From Chloroflexota bacterium (GTDB taxonomy: Bacteria > Chloroflexota > Dormibacteria > Dormibacterales > Dormibacteraceae), in the NCBI GenBank assembly GCA_005888075.1, contig VBKD01000004.1:1-23536 (forward strand): a stretch of 23,536 nucleotides of DNA, written 5' to 3'. Within the stretch, counting starts at the first letter, position 1; every line of letters starts with the position of its first letter. A program made the translations under genes and the position numbers. The notes beneath the pieces are model-generated. The model saw only the letters and a program-made list of their open reading frames with translations, was not told the origin of the DNA and did not search any database. This document shows positions 1-7,891 of the stretch, piece by piece.

Positions 1-824
1 CGAGCGGCGTTGCCGCCGAACACGGCCTCGTTTTCCGAGGGGCTGAGGTCCGAGACCGCCTCGCGCATCGCCTCGAGCACGCCGTCGTAGGTCGATGCGA
101 GCAGGCACACGGGCCAGTCGGATCCGACCATGCAGCGGGTGGGCCCAAACCAATCCACCACCCGTTTCACGTAAGGCTCGAGATCTCGAGGCGTCCATGA
201 ATCCCAGCGCGCCTCGGTCACCAGGCCCGACAGCTTGCACGACACGTTCGGGCAATCCGCGAGCGGGGCCATGGCTTGCTCCCACTCGATGTCGCGAGGC
301 CCAGCTGCGATACGAGGTTTGCCGGCGTGGTCGATCACGAACGTGACCTCGGGCAGCTGCCGTACCAGCTGAAGTGCAGCGGGGAGCTCGCGTGCGCGCA
401 CCAGCAGGTCGTACACCAGATCCGCTTCTCCGACAGCGCGGATGCCGCGCACCACTTCCTCGCGAAGGAGCCAACGAGGATCGGCTTCGTCGTGCACCTG
501 ATGGCGGATGCCGACCAGGAGTCCTTCGGGAAATCCCTTTCGCAAAGCGGAAATCGTTTCGGTCACGTTCGGATCGGTGAGGTCGACCCAACCGACCACG
601 CCCGCCACAAAATCCGTCGCCTCGGCCGTCTCGAGGAACTCGCTCGTCTCGCCGACGCTCGACACCGTCTGCACGACCACGGTCCGGTCGATCTTGTTGG
701 CGCGCACTAGAGGACGCAGCTCGTCGGGTCCAAAGCGCCGGCGAATCGCGGCCAGCTCATCGCCCATCCAGGGATAGTCGCGCCGAGCAGGATCCCAGAA
801 ATGGTGATGCGCGTCGACGATCAC
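1..824 (-). CDS. L-fuconolactonase-type amidohydrolase (COG3618), 3' end cut by the window
   Basis: Hydrolyses a sugar lactone, most likely L-fucono-1,5-lactone to L-fuconate, in the cytoplasm. The protein opens with IVDAHHHFWDP, the N-terminal HxH metal-site signature of the amidohydrolase-2 group. It continues with VGIRHQVHDE, a FVIDHAGKP strand and the C-terminal VGSDWPVC motif, all typical of fuconolactonase-like proteins. 274 codons are visible and the sequence leaves the window at FGGNAA, so only about ten residues should be missing. The GTG start at 824 overlaps the TGA of the upstream aldo/keto reductase by four bases, implying translational coupling. The neighbours (mutarotase, sugar dehydrogenase, fuconate dehydratase) support the substrate. 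Rhamnono- or galactonolactone remain possible. Confidence 0.88.
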   Translation of the reverse strand, partial: MIVDAHHHFWDPARRDYPWMGDELAAIRRRFGPDELRPLVRANKIDRTVVVQTVSSVGETSEFLETAEATDFVAGVVGWVDLTDPNVTETISALRKGFPEGLLVGIRHQVHDEADPRWLLREEVVRGIRAVGEADLVYDLLVRARELPAALQLVRQLPEVTFVIDHAGKPRIAAGPRDIEWEQAMAPLADCPNVSCKLSGLVTEARWDSWTPRDLEPYVKRVVDWFGPTRCMVGSDWPVCLLASTYDGVLEAMREAVSDLSPSENEAVFGGNAA

Positions 825-1745
825 GACGGCGTCGGCACCTCCTCGGGGAGGAGGCGCTCAGCTTTCAGCTCGCCCCAGAGATCGGATGGAATCTCCGTCT
901 CGAACATCCGGATCGAGTCCAGCAGCTGATCCAGTGATCTGCATCCGACCACCACGCAGCTCACCGCCGGGTGACCGAGAGGGAACTGAATCGCGGCCGC
1001 GCGAAGCGGGATGCCGTGGCGCTCGCATACAGTTCGCAGCCTCTGGGCGCGGTCGACCAGCTCGGCTGGAGCCTCCTGGTAGTTGTAGTGCGTTCCTGGT
1101 TTGGGATCGCCGAGGATGCCGCTGTTGAACACGCCCGCGGCGATGATCGCGACCCCACGCTCGAGGCACGTGGGGAGGAGCTCTTGAAGCGCCACCTGGT
1201 CGAGCAAGGTGTATCGCCCCGCAAGCAGGAAGCAGTCGAAGTCCGCCTCCTTGGCAAAGCGGGTGAGCATCTCCGCCTGGTTCATGCCTGCGCTGACGGC
1301 GCCGATCACGCCTTCGCTGCGAAGCTGGTCCAGGGCCGGATTCGAAGCCAAGGCGCCCGCGGCTTTCCTCCACCGATCGCATCACGCCGTCATAGCTGAA
1401 GTCGAACACCGGGTTCACCGCTGGAGTGCCGAAATAAAACTGCGCCGGCTCAGGCGGGGCGTCGCCTCTCAGCAGGCGGCCGACCTTCGTCGCCAGGACG
1501 AAATCCGAACGTGGCTTGTCGCGAAGCACGCGTCCGGTTCGCATCTCCCCAAGGCCGAAGCCGTAAAGGGGGGCGGTGTCGAAAAACCGGAGCCCATGGT
1601 CCCACGCACCCTCGATCACCGGGAGCGCATCGGCCTCCTCAACAGCGCGATACAGGCCCGCCAAGGGAGCCGTTCCCAGACCGAGCCGGGTTACGTCCAG
1701 CCCGGTATGTCCCAGCTCTACGCGTTCACTCGCGATGAATTTCAG
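821..1745 (-). pseudogene. Aldo/keto reductase (L-fucose / D-threo-aldose 1-dehydrogenase type), frameshifted with an internal deletion
   Basis: The intact family oxidises L-fucose to its lactone with NAD(P)+. Two frames together give one protein. The N-terminal frame runs down to about 1350 and carries FFDTAPLYG (catalytic Asp about 56, Tyr about 61) and VLATKVGRLL (catalytic Lys about 87). The C-terminal frame resumes at NPALDQLRSEG and carries FDCFLLAGRYTLLDQ. At the join, SRGRLGF passes directly into the second frame, so roughly 25-35 residues are missing, including the segment that normally holds the catalytic His (IHD). The first frame has no ATG, GTG or TTG upstream of LAGLYR. A CTG at 1745, overlapping the mutarotase TGA by four bases (product MKFIASERVELG), is the best start. 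The cause is a real lesion or an assembly error. Confidence 0.8.
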
Positions 1746-2053
1746 AGTTCGAAGACCATGGGGAGGCGATCGCTGCTCTTGCCGCTGTAGTCGTGGGCGA
1801 TCGCCATCATGGGGGCCATCTCATCCTGCCATCGCACGTTCACCGGATCGCGCGCCAGCTCGGCGATGGCGCTGTCGTAGTCATCGCATTCGATGAAATG
1901 AAAGAGGTCCAGCCCATCACGAAAGATCACGTACTTAGTTATGCCGGCGCGCCGGATGGCATCGAGCACGTCCGGCCACACGGCACGGTGGTACTCCACG
2001 TAACGCTCTTCCGCACCGGGCTTGAGCCTGGTGTGAATGCCGACCTGCATCAA
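1742..2053 (-). CDS. L-rhamnose mutarotase family protein (probable L-fucose mutarotase)
   Basis: A small dimeric-barrel epimerase that interconverts the alpha and beta anomers of a 6-deoxy-hexose, feeding the anomer-specific dehydrogenase. The 103-residue length matches the family. The segment RYVEYHRAVWPDVLDAI matches the RhaM active-site helix, with Tyr18 and His22; Tyr41 follows in TKYVIF, and the C-terminal part contains RWQDEMAPMM. The ATG at 2053 overlaps the TGA of the regulator gene by four bases, and its own stop overlaps the next gene's probable start. RhaM-like proteins also occur in fucose operons, and this context argues for L-fucose. L-rhamnose cannot be excluded from sequence alone. 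Confidence 0.87.
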   Translation of the reverse strand: MMQVGIHTRLKPGAEERYVEYHRAVWPDVLDAIRRAGITKYVIFRDGLDLFHFIECDDYDSAIAELARDPVNVRWQDEMAPMMAIAHDYSGKSSDRLPMVFEL

Positions 2054-2787
2054 GCCGGCTTCGCGGCGGCAAGCTGGTTTCGTAACCAGCGCTCTCCGCT
2101 CGCTATATGTGCGGTCGCCGCGGCGCGTGCCAGCTCAGGGTCGCCGGCGATGATCGCTTCATAGATTCGGCGGTGCTCCTCGCGAGTCTCGTCGAGAGCA
2201 TCGTCCGCGGCGCGGCCGTGCCACAGCCGCACACGCATCGTGCGGGTGGAAAGACCGGCCAGCAGCGATGCGAGGACCGAGTTACCAGCCGCCTTGGCGA
2301 TGACAGCGTGAAACGCGACGTCCGCCTCGACCAGCTCCTCCACGCCGTGGGCGGCGCGCATGCGCTCGAGACTCAGCTGCAGGTCCTGCCTCTCCTGGTC
2401 GTCGATGCGAGCGGCGGCCAGTCCTGCCGCGGCTGCCTCGAGGATGCGCCGCACCTCGTATAGATCGACCGCGGTGTCGCCCAAAAGCAGGTGGCTGACG
2501 AAACCGGTGCTCTCCAGCAACAGGTCGGGCTCCAGGCTGCTCACGTAGGTGCCATCGCCCTGGCGCACCTCCAGGACACGCAGCTGGGACAGCGCACGCA
2601 CGGCCTCGCGTAGTGAGCTGCGCGAGAGACCCAGCGCGGCCGCGAGCTCGCTCTCCTTCGGCAGGCGGTCGCCAGGTCGCCAGTCACCTGAGACGATGCG
2701 CTCTCGGATTTTCTCGATCGCCTCGTCGGTGACACTGGCCGCGCGGCCAATCCGCCGGCCGCGACGCGGGGCGCCTGCCTGACTCAC
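2050..2787 (-). CDS. GntR-family transcriptional regulator, FadR subfamily (FCD domain)
   Basis: A local repressor or activator whose ligand is probably a fucose-pathway intermediate. The N-terminal winged helix-turn-helix covers about residues 18-80, with RLPKESELAAALGLSRSSLR followed by the wing GDGTYV. The C-terminal all-helical FCD domain keeps its typical elements YEVRRILE, ADVAFHAVI and EEHRRIYEAI, the last two supplying likely metal-binding Asp/His residues. I prefer the GTG at 2787 because GGAG lies about nine bases upstream; a TTG at 2805 would add six residues. It is the first gene of the minus-strand arm and faces the fuconate dehydratase. The repeated AAACATCGGAT element at the plus-strand promoters is its likely target. 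Confidence 0.9.
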   Translation of the reverse strand: MSQAGAPRRGRRIGRAASVTDEAIEKIRERIVSGDWRPGDRLPKESELAAALGLSRSSLREAVRALSQLRVLEVRQGDGTYVSSLEPDLLLESTGFVSHLLLGDTAVDLYEVRRILEAAAAGLAAARIDDQERQDLQLSLERMRAAHGVEELVEADVAFHAVIAKAAGNSVLASLLAGLSTRTMRVRLWHGRAADDALDETREEHRRIYEAIIAGDPELARAAATAHIASGERWLRNQLAAAKPA

Positions 2788-2880
2788 GACGCGATTCTCC
2801 AGCAAGCGGGGTTGTCTGCCAAGAGGTCGGACCTTACAGCTCGAAATGGCCTCGCGCCATGGCTCGACCCGCGCGTCGTC

Positions 2881-2910
2881 TTGACAAACATCGGATCTTT
2901 AGCATATAAC
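2881..2910 (+). promoter_or_regulatory. Sigma-70-like promoter of the fuconate dehydratase gene
   Basis: TTGACA at 2881-2886 and TATAAC at 2905-2910 are separated by 18 bases. The AT-rich stretch stands out from its GC-rich surroundings. The predicted start site near 2917 is only about five bases before the GTG at 2922, so the transcript would be almost leaderless. Confidence 0.7.
2886..2896 (+). promoter_or_regulatory. Candidate operator AAACATCGGAT (site 1)
   Basis: The 11 bases AAACATCGGAT lie between the -35 and -10 hexamers and are repeated exactly at 4294-4304. The core is close to the palindrome ACATCSGATGT, a plausible dyad for a dimeric FadR-type protein. Binding here would block RNA polymerase. 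Confidence 0.5.
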
Positions 2911-2921
2911 CCTGAGCCAGG

Positions 2922-4235
2922 GTGGGCACCAAAATTCTTCGGGCGGTCGCGCGCGACATCCGTTTTCCCACCTCGCGGTCGCTTGACGGCTCGGACGCCA
3001 TGAATCCCGACCCCGATTATTCGGCCGCCTACGTCGTCCTCGAGACCGACCATCCCGACGGGCTGGCAGGTCATGGCCTCACTTTCACGGTGGGCCGCGG
3101 CAACGAGCTTTGCGTCGCGGCGGTGGAGCTGCTTGCCCCACACATCGTCGGCCGCACGCTGGAAGACTTGACTCACGACCTGCGCGGCTTCTGGCGATCT
3201 CTCGTCGCCGACACTCAGCTGCGCTGGCTCGGACCGGAAAAGGGAGTCGTCCACCTTGCGACCGCCGCTCTCGTGAACGCGGTGTGGGACCTTTACGCGA
3301 AGCTCGAAAAGAAGCCGCTGTGGAAGCTGCTGGCCGATATGTCGCCTGAGCAGCTGGTGGCTTGCATCGACTTCCGCTACATCGAGGACGCGCTGACTCC
3401 GCAGGAGGCGACTCACCTGCTGCGCCGCCAGCTTCCGGGTCGCGCCAAGCGGGAACAGGAGATGCTTCGCGATGGATTCCCGGCTTACACGACCTCGGCC
3501 GGATGGATCGGATATTCGGACGAGAAGATCACCAAGCTCGCGCACGAGGCAATGGCGGAAGGCTTCACGCAGCTGAAGCTCAAGGTCGGCGGCGACCCGG
3601 CCTCCGACTTGAGACGTGCTCGCATCCTGCGCGAGGCGATCGGGCCTGACCGCCAGCTGATGGTCGACGCCAACCAGGTTTGGGGAGTCGATGAAGCGAT
3701 CGAGGCGATGCGCGCGCTGGCCGAGGTCAACCCGTGGTGGATCGAAGAGCCGACCAGCCCCGATGACGTGCTCGGCCACCTGCGCATCCGCGAAGCGATC
3801 AAGCCGATCGGTGTCGCGACCGGGGAGCACGTGCACAACCGCGTGATGTTCAAGCAGCTGCTGCAGGCTGGGGCGATCGACTTCTGCCAGGTGGACAGCT
3901 GTCGCCTGGGCGGCGTCAACGAGGTGCTCGCCGTGCTGCTGATGGCCGCGAAGTTTGGCGTGCCGGTGTGCCCGCATGCCGGCGGGGTGGGCCTCTGCGA
4001 GTACGTCCAGCACCTGGCGATCTTCGACTACATCGCGGTCAGCGGGTCGCTGGAGAACCGGACCTGCGAGTTCGTCGACCACCTGCACGAGCACTTCGTC
4101 CACCCCGTGAGGGTTGAGGGTGGGCGCTACCGGACCCCCGAGGCACCCGGCTACAGCGCCGAGATCAAGGCCGGATCGCTGAGCCATTACGCGTTTCCGC
4201 GAGGCGCGGCCTGGGCCAGAACATCCGATGCCTGA
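2922..4235 (+). CDS. L-fuconate dehydratase (enolase superfamily, mandelate racemase group)
   Basis: Dehydrates L-fuconate to 2-keto-3-deoxy-L-fuconate in the cytoplasm, using Mg2+. The 437-residue protein has the N-terminal motif DIRFPTSRSLDGSDAMNPDP that marks this family. The KxK pair is Lys219/Lys221 (LKLKVGG), the metal ligands are Asp249 (VDANQ), Glu275 (IEEPT) and Glu302 (GEHVHN), and the catalytic His is 352 (CPHAGGVGLCE). These are each one position beyond the residues known for the Xanthomonas campestris enzyme (220, 248, 274, 301, 351 as I recall), so function is well supported. The GTG start puts the conserved motif at the usual distance. No strong Shine-Dalgarno sequence precedes it. 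It is divergent from the regulator and heads the plus-strand arm. Confidence 0.95.
   Translation: MGTKILRAVARDIRFPTSRSLDGSDAMNPDPDYSAAYVVLETDHPDGLAGHGLTFTVGRGNELCVAAVELLAPHIVGRTLEDLTHDLRGFWRSLVADTQLRWLGPEKGVVHLATAALVNAVWDLYAKLEKKPLWKLLADMSPEQLVACIDFRYIEDALTPQEATHLLRRQLPGRAKREQEMLRDGFPAYTTSAGWIGYSDEKITKLAHEAMAEGFTQLKLKVGGDPASDLRRARILREAIGPDRQLMVDANQVWGVDEAIEAMRALAEVNPWWIEEPTSPDDVLGHLRIREAIKPIGVATGEHVHNRVMFKQLLQAGAIDFCQVDSCRLGGVNEVLAVLLMAAKFGVPVCPHAGGVGLCEYVQHLAIFDYIAVSGSLENRTCEFVDHLHEHFVHPVRVEGGRYRTPEAPGYSAEIKAGSLSHYAFPRGAAWARTSDA
4221..4231 (+). promoter_or_regulatory. Possible third operator ACATCCGATGC (site 3)
   Basis: ACATCCGATGC fits the palindrome ACATCSGATGT with one mismatch. It overlaps the last codons of the dehydratase gene and lies about 20 bases upstream of the -35 of the transporter promoter. 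A related CATCGGATGT also occurs inside the DUF72 gene (8917-8926), so the match alone is weak; position is the main support. Confidence 0.3.
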
Positions 4236-4252
4236 GGAGGCGATATGGGTAC

Positions 4253-4281
4253 TTGACACCTGAGCGAGCGCGAATTAATGT
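4253..4281 (+). promoter_or_regulatory. Promoter of the sugar ABC transporter genes
   Basis: TTGACA at 4253-4258, a 17-base spacer and TAATGT at 4276-4281. The -10 is weak but sits in an AT-rich patch. The predicted start site is near 4288, just ahead of the candidate operator. Confidence 0.55.
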
Positions 4282-4293
4282 GCGGAACAGCCT

Positions 4294-4304
4294 AAACATC
4301 GGAT
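4294..4304 (+). promoter_or_regulatory. Candidate operator AAACATCGGAT (site 2)
   Basis: This is an exact copy of the element at 2886-2896, here just downstream of the predicted transcription start of the transporter genes. Such a position suits repression of initiation or early elongation. The flank continues AT-rich (TTATTG), as at site 1. Confidence 0.5.
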
Positions 4305-4335
4305 TTATTGTCAGCGGCAGGCAGGAGGAGACAAG

Positions 4336-5340
4336 TTGAGCACACTCTTTGGGAGGCGCGTTCGAGCCCTCAGCGCCGTCGTCGGTACGGCGCTGCTGGC
4401 CGTGGGCTGCGGTGGCAGCCCGACCCCATCGGGCAGCACGACGCCGAAGATCGGCGTGGTCCTGACCTACAACCTGCCCGGCTTTTGGGGCAACTACTTC
4501 AAGTACGAGGACCAGTACCGCACGCAGCTCGGCGTCGAGATCGTCGGCCCGAAGGTGGCCAACGTCGAGGCCAACGGCAATGAGGCGGCGCAGCAGATCC
4601 TCGACGTCCGCTCGCTAATCGCGCAGGGTGTCCAGGCGCTGATCATCAACCCGGCGGACAGCGCCGCCATCGGGCCGGCGCTGGACTATGCCAAGAGAAA
4701 GGGCGTCCCAGTGGTCACGGTCGACGTGGCGCGCAGCCAGGGCAGCGTCTACATGATCGTTCGCGCCGACAACACCGCATACGGCACCAAGTCGTGTGAC
4801 TACATCGCATCCCACGCGACCAGCCCAGGGACCATCGCCATGGTGGAGGGTGACCTGACGTCGCTCAACGCGCGCGACCGTGCGACCGGCTGCCAGGCCG
4901 TCATCTCGCAGAAGTACCCCAACTTCAAGGTTCAGGCGTATCAGACCAAGGACTGGGGCACCGACCCCGCCGTTCAGAACGCGACCACGGCCCTGACCGC
5001 GATCACCGACCTACGCGGTATTTACGTCCACTGGAGCGTGCCGGAGGACGGCATCATCGCGGCGGAAAAGCAGAAGAACAAGTACTCCGATGTCGGCGGG
5101 TCCAATCACATCATGTTGGTCGGCAACGACGGCTCACCGCACGAGTGCGACCTGATCCGCTCGAAGAACCTGGACGCGACCATCGACCAGCCGGCCGACA
5201 AGTACGCGTACTACGCGATCTTCTACGCCAAGCAGGCGGTCGCCGGGACGAAGTACAACGACGGGCAGACCACCGACCACAACATTGATCCAATCCTCCT
5301 CGTCCCCAGGGCCGGGCGCGGTTCCGGCCCTGGTGGGTGA
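4336..5340 (+). CDS. Sugar ABC transporter substrate-binding lipoprotein (RhaS/RbsB type), abnormal C-terminus
   Basis: Captures the sugar, probably L-fucose, outside the membrane. A signal peptide ends in the lipobox LAVGC with Cys25 as the lipidated residue, followed by a short Gly/Ser/Pro linker. The periplasmic-binding fold begins at PKIGVVLTYNLPGFWGNYF and contains ALIINPADSAAIGPALDYAK and VPVVTVDV. The TTG start is chosen because AGGAGGAG at 4323-4330 lies directly upstream. After DGQTTDHN the expected final 20-40 residues are replaced by IDPILLVPRAGRGSGPGG, which is the next gene's 5' end read in another frame, so the true 3' end seems lost. It overlaps the ATPase gene by up to 56 bases and is the first transporter gene. 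Confidence 0.88.
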   Translation: MSTLFGRRVRALSAVVGTALLAVGCGGSPTPSGSTTPKIGVVLTYNLPGFWGNYFKYEDQYRTQLGVEIVGPKVANVEANGNEAAQQILDVRSLIAQGVQALIINPADSAAIGPALDYAKRKGVPVVTVDVARSQGSVYMIVRADNTAYGTKSCDYIASHATSPGTIAMVEGDLTSLNARDRATGCQAVISQKYPNFKVQAYQTKDWGTDPAVQNATTALTAITDLRGIYVHWSVPEDGIIAAEKQKNKYSDVGGSNHIMLVGNDGSPHECDLIRSKNLDATIDQPADKYAYYAIFYAKQAVAGTKYNDGQTTDHNIDPILLVPRAGRGSGPGG

Positions 5341-6844
5341 GGCCGACCACGTTTTCAAATCTTTCGGTGAGACGCGTGCCCTCGTCGACGTCTCGCTCGA
5401 CGTTCGTGCGGCTGAATGCCACGCCCTCGTCGGCCGCAACGGCGCCGGCAAGTCCACCCTGGTGTCCTTGTTCACCGGACTTGGCCGTCCGGATCGGGGA
5501 GCCATCCAGCTCGCCGGCGAGGCCACCCCCAGCCTTGCCGACAGGGGCGCATGGCTGGCGCGCGTCGCGTGCGTGTACCAGCGATCCATGATGGTGCCGT
5601 CCCTGACCGTCGCAGAGAACGTGTTCCTCAATCGCCGGATGGCGGGCGAGGGTGCGCTCATCAACTGGCGACAGCTGAGATCCGAAGCCCACGCCCTGAT
5701 GCTCGAGTGGGGCTTCGACCTGGACGTCGACCAGGAGGCTGCCACTTTGACGGTCGAGCAGCGGCAGATCGTCGAGATCGCCCGCGCCCTTTCCATCGGC
5801 GCACGCTTTCTCATCCTCGACGAGCCGACCGCTGCCCTGGAGAAGGCAGCCGTGGACCGGCTGTTCGAGAGAGTTCGCCGTCTGCGCGAGGGCGGAGTGG
5901 GTGTTCTGTACATCTCTCATCACCTGGAGGAGATCTACGAGATCTGCGACCGGGTCAGCGTGCTGCGTGATGGCGAAATGGTGTTGAGCGGCCCGGTGAG
6001 CAACATCCGGCAGGCCGAGCTCGTGGCCGCCATGGTCGGCACCGCTCCGCCACGGCGGGCGACCGAGATCGAAGCCGTGGAGACGCACGGTGCGCTGGGC
6101 GAGACCAGGCTTCAGGTGCGGGACCTGACGGTCTACTCGCGCTCAGGCTCTGTGGCCGGCGTCAGCCTTTCCGTCCGGTCGGGCGAGTGTGCCGGCCTGG
6201 TCGGCCTTCGCGGTTCGGGCAGCGCCACCGTGGCTGATGCCGTGGTCGGGCTGGTCAGGCCGAGGTCAGGCACGATCCTCATCAATGGATCCGCGGTCGA
6301 GCCCGGTCAGGTTCACTCCACGCTGCATCGCGGTGTCGGTTATGTCCCTCAAGACCGCCATGCGCGCGGTTTCGCGCCTCAGCTCGGGGTCGATGAGAAT
6401 CTGACTCTCGCCTTGCTCGACCGCCTGTCGCGCCGGTTGGGGATCGTCTCTTACCGTGAGCGAACGGCGACCGCCCGGCGGCAGATAGAGCAGCTGCAGA
6501 TCGTCGCGCGCAGCCTCGACCAGCCGGTCTCGAGCCTCAGCGGCGGAAACCAACAAAAGGTTGTCGTCGGACGCGCCCTCGCCCCGGATCCGAATGTGCT
6601 GGTCGCGGTGAATCCGACCGTGGGCGTGGACGTCGCGTCCAAAGAAGCGCTGCTGGACGCCATCGGTCGCGCTCGAGATCATGGGGTCGCGGTGCTGATG
6701 GTCTCGGATGATTTCGAAGACCTGCGCGTCTGCACCAGGCTGCTCGTCATGGTGCGGGGTAGGATTGCCGGCGAGTTCAAGCAGCCACCCTGGGATCGCC
6801 AGCGCCTCATCGCGGCGATCGAGGGGTTCGAGGTCGCGGTCTGA
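5285..6844 (+). CDS. Sugar ABC transporter ATP-binding protein with two ATPase domains (RbsA/RhaT type)
   Basis: Energises sugar import at the inner face of the membrane. The first domain has Walker A GRNGAGKST at residues 50-58, a non-canonical signature (LTVEQRQIVEIARAL) and Walker B LILDEPTAAL with Asp179/Glu180. The second domain is degenerate, as is normal for carbohydrate importers of this class: its Walker A reads GLRGSGSAT (307-315, no Lys), its signature LSGGNQQK (418-425) is perfect, and its Walker B is changed to LVAVNPTVGVDVAS. The 519-residue length is usual. The TTG at 5285 lies inside the preceding gene; the GTG at 5333 is an alternative start. Neither has a good ribosome-binding site, consistent with lost sequence at this junction. 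Its stop overlaps the permease ATG by one base. Confidence 0.92.
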   Translation: MIQSSSSPGPGAVPALVGEADHVFKSFGETRALVDVSLDVRAAECHALVGRNGAGKSTLVSLFTGLGRPDRGAIQLAGEATPSLADRGAWLARVACVYQRSMMVPSLTVAENVFLNRRMAGEGALINWRQLRSEAHALMLEWGFDLDVDQEAATLTVEQRQIVEIARALSIGARFLILDEPTAALEKAAVDRLFERVRRLREGGVGVLYISHHLEEIYEICDRVSVLRDGEMVLSGPVSNIRQAELVAAMVGTAPPRRATEIEAVETHGALGETRLQVRDLTVYSRSGSVAGVSLSVRSGECAGLVGLRGSGSATVADAVVGLVRPRSGTILINGSAVEPGQVHSTLHRGVGYVPQDRHARGFAPQLGVDENLTLALLDRLSRRLGIVSYRERTATARRQIEQLQIVARSLDQPVSSLSGGNQQKVVVGRALAPDPNVLVAVNPTVGVDVASKEALLDAIGRARDHGVAVLMVSDDFEDLRVCTRLLVMVRGRIAGEFKQPPWDRQRLIAAIEGFEVAV

Positions 6845-7884
6845 TGCAGCAAAGAGCGATGGCGGACAAGGCAATCGAGCAGGCCACCTCCGTCGGCTGG
6901 CGCATGAACCGGCGCGACATCCGCTTCGTGATTCTCAAATGGTTCCGTGAGCTGACGCTCATCCCGGTCATCGTCGTCCTGATGATCGCCGGCGCGATCG
7001 TCAACCCGGTTTTTTTCACGCCTTCGAACCTGATCAACGTCGCGGAGGGCGGCGCGGCGCTCGGCATGGTCGTCGTCGCCGAATCGCTGATCCTGCTGAC
7101 CGGAAAGTTCGACATCTCGCTCCAGGGAACCTTCGGGCTGGCCCCGCTCCTAGGGGCATGGCTCATCGCGCCGAAAGCGAGCCAGGGCCTGGGCACCGAG
7201 TGGAATCCGTGGCTCGGCCTGCTCGTCGTGCTCGGAGTCGGCCTGGCGGTGGGCGCCTTCAACGGCATCCTCGTCGTCAAAGCCAACTTCAACGCATTCA
7301 TCTTCACTCTGGCCATGAGCATCCTTTTGACCGGGCTCCAGCTCGGGTGGCTTGGCGGCCAGACCGTGTACAACCTGCCACAGGCGTTTATCTACCTGGG
7401 CTCCGAATCCTGGGTAGGCATACCCGTCGCGGTGTGGATCACGGTCGTGGCTTTCGCCGCCGCGGCGCTGTTTCTCCGCTACCACCGCGCCGGCCGCGCC
7501 ATGTACGCGATCGGCGGAAACCTCGAGGCCGCCCGCGCCGCGGGCATCCAGGTCGATCGAATCCGGATCGGCGTGTTCATGGTGGCGAGCGTGCTTGCGG
7601 CGGTCGGCGGTTTGATGCAGGCGGGCCGGGTCACCGCCGTCACCGCGGGCCAGGGCTCGAACCTGATCTTCGGGGTGTTCGCGGCGGCGGTCATCGGCGG
7701 CATCTCTCTCGATGGCGGGAGAGGACGCATGGTCGGCGCCCTGACGGGCGTGGTCCTGCTGTCGCTGGTCACCAACATCCTGACCCTGACCAACATCAGC
7801 TCGACCTGGATCGACGCGGTGGACGGTGCGATCATCCTCATCGCATTGGGACTCGCCAAGCTGATCGGAACCGAACGGGCGTAG
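6844..7884 (+). CDS. Sugar ABC transporter permease (RbsC/BPD_transp_2 family)
   Basis: Forms the transmembrane channel of the sugar importer. The 346-residue protein has a short cytoplasmic N-terminus and then eight to ten hydrophobic helices. ESLILLTGKFDISLQGTFGL corresponds to the GGIDLS-type region of this family, and AIGGNLEAARAAGIQVDR matches the conserved coupling-loop motif GxNxxAARxxGI. The ATG at 6844 shares one base with the ATPase stop (TGATG), indicating coupling; ATG at 6859 is an alternative start. It completes the binding protein-ATPase-permease set, with one permease gene presumably acting as a homodimer. The following SDR starts eight bases after its stop. Confidence 0.92.
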   Translation: MQQRAMADKAIEQATSVGWRMNRRDIRFVILKWFRELTLIPVIVVLMIAGAIVNPVFFTPSNLINVAEGGAALGMVVVAESLILLTGKFDISLQGTFGLAPLLGAWLIAPKASQGLGTEWNPWLGLLVVLGVGLAVGAFNGILVVKANFNAFIFTLAMSILLTGLQLGWLGGQTVYNLPQAFIYLGSESWVGIPVAVWITVVAFAAAALFLRYHRAGRAMYAIGGNLEAARAAGIQVDRIRIGVFMVASVLAAVGGLMQAGRVTAVTAGQGSNLIFGVFAAAVIGGISLDGGRGRMVGALTGVVLLSLVTNILTLTNISSTWIDAVDGAIILIALGLAKLIGTERA

Positions 7885-7891
7885 CCGCGCG

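Noticed and set aside
276..710. Plus-strand open frame of 144 codons
   Set aside because: It lies antisense to the fuconolactonase, whose motifs are unmistakable.
1333..1352. A tRNA T-arm-like GGCTTCGAATCC on the minus strand
   Set aside because: No cloverleaf can be built around it and it lies within the aldo/keto reductase coding sequence.
2784..4259. A 491-codon open frame on the minus strand opposite fuconate dehydratase
   Set aside because: It is the antisense shadow of a gene with every catalytic residue in place; composition is Arg/His/Asp-rich and resembles no protein family. Long antisense frames are expected at this GC content.
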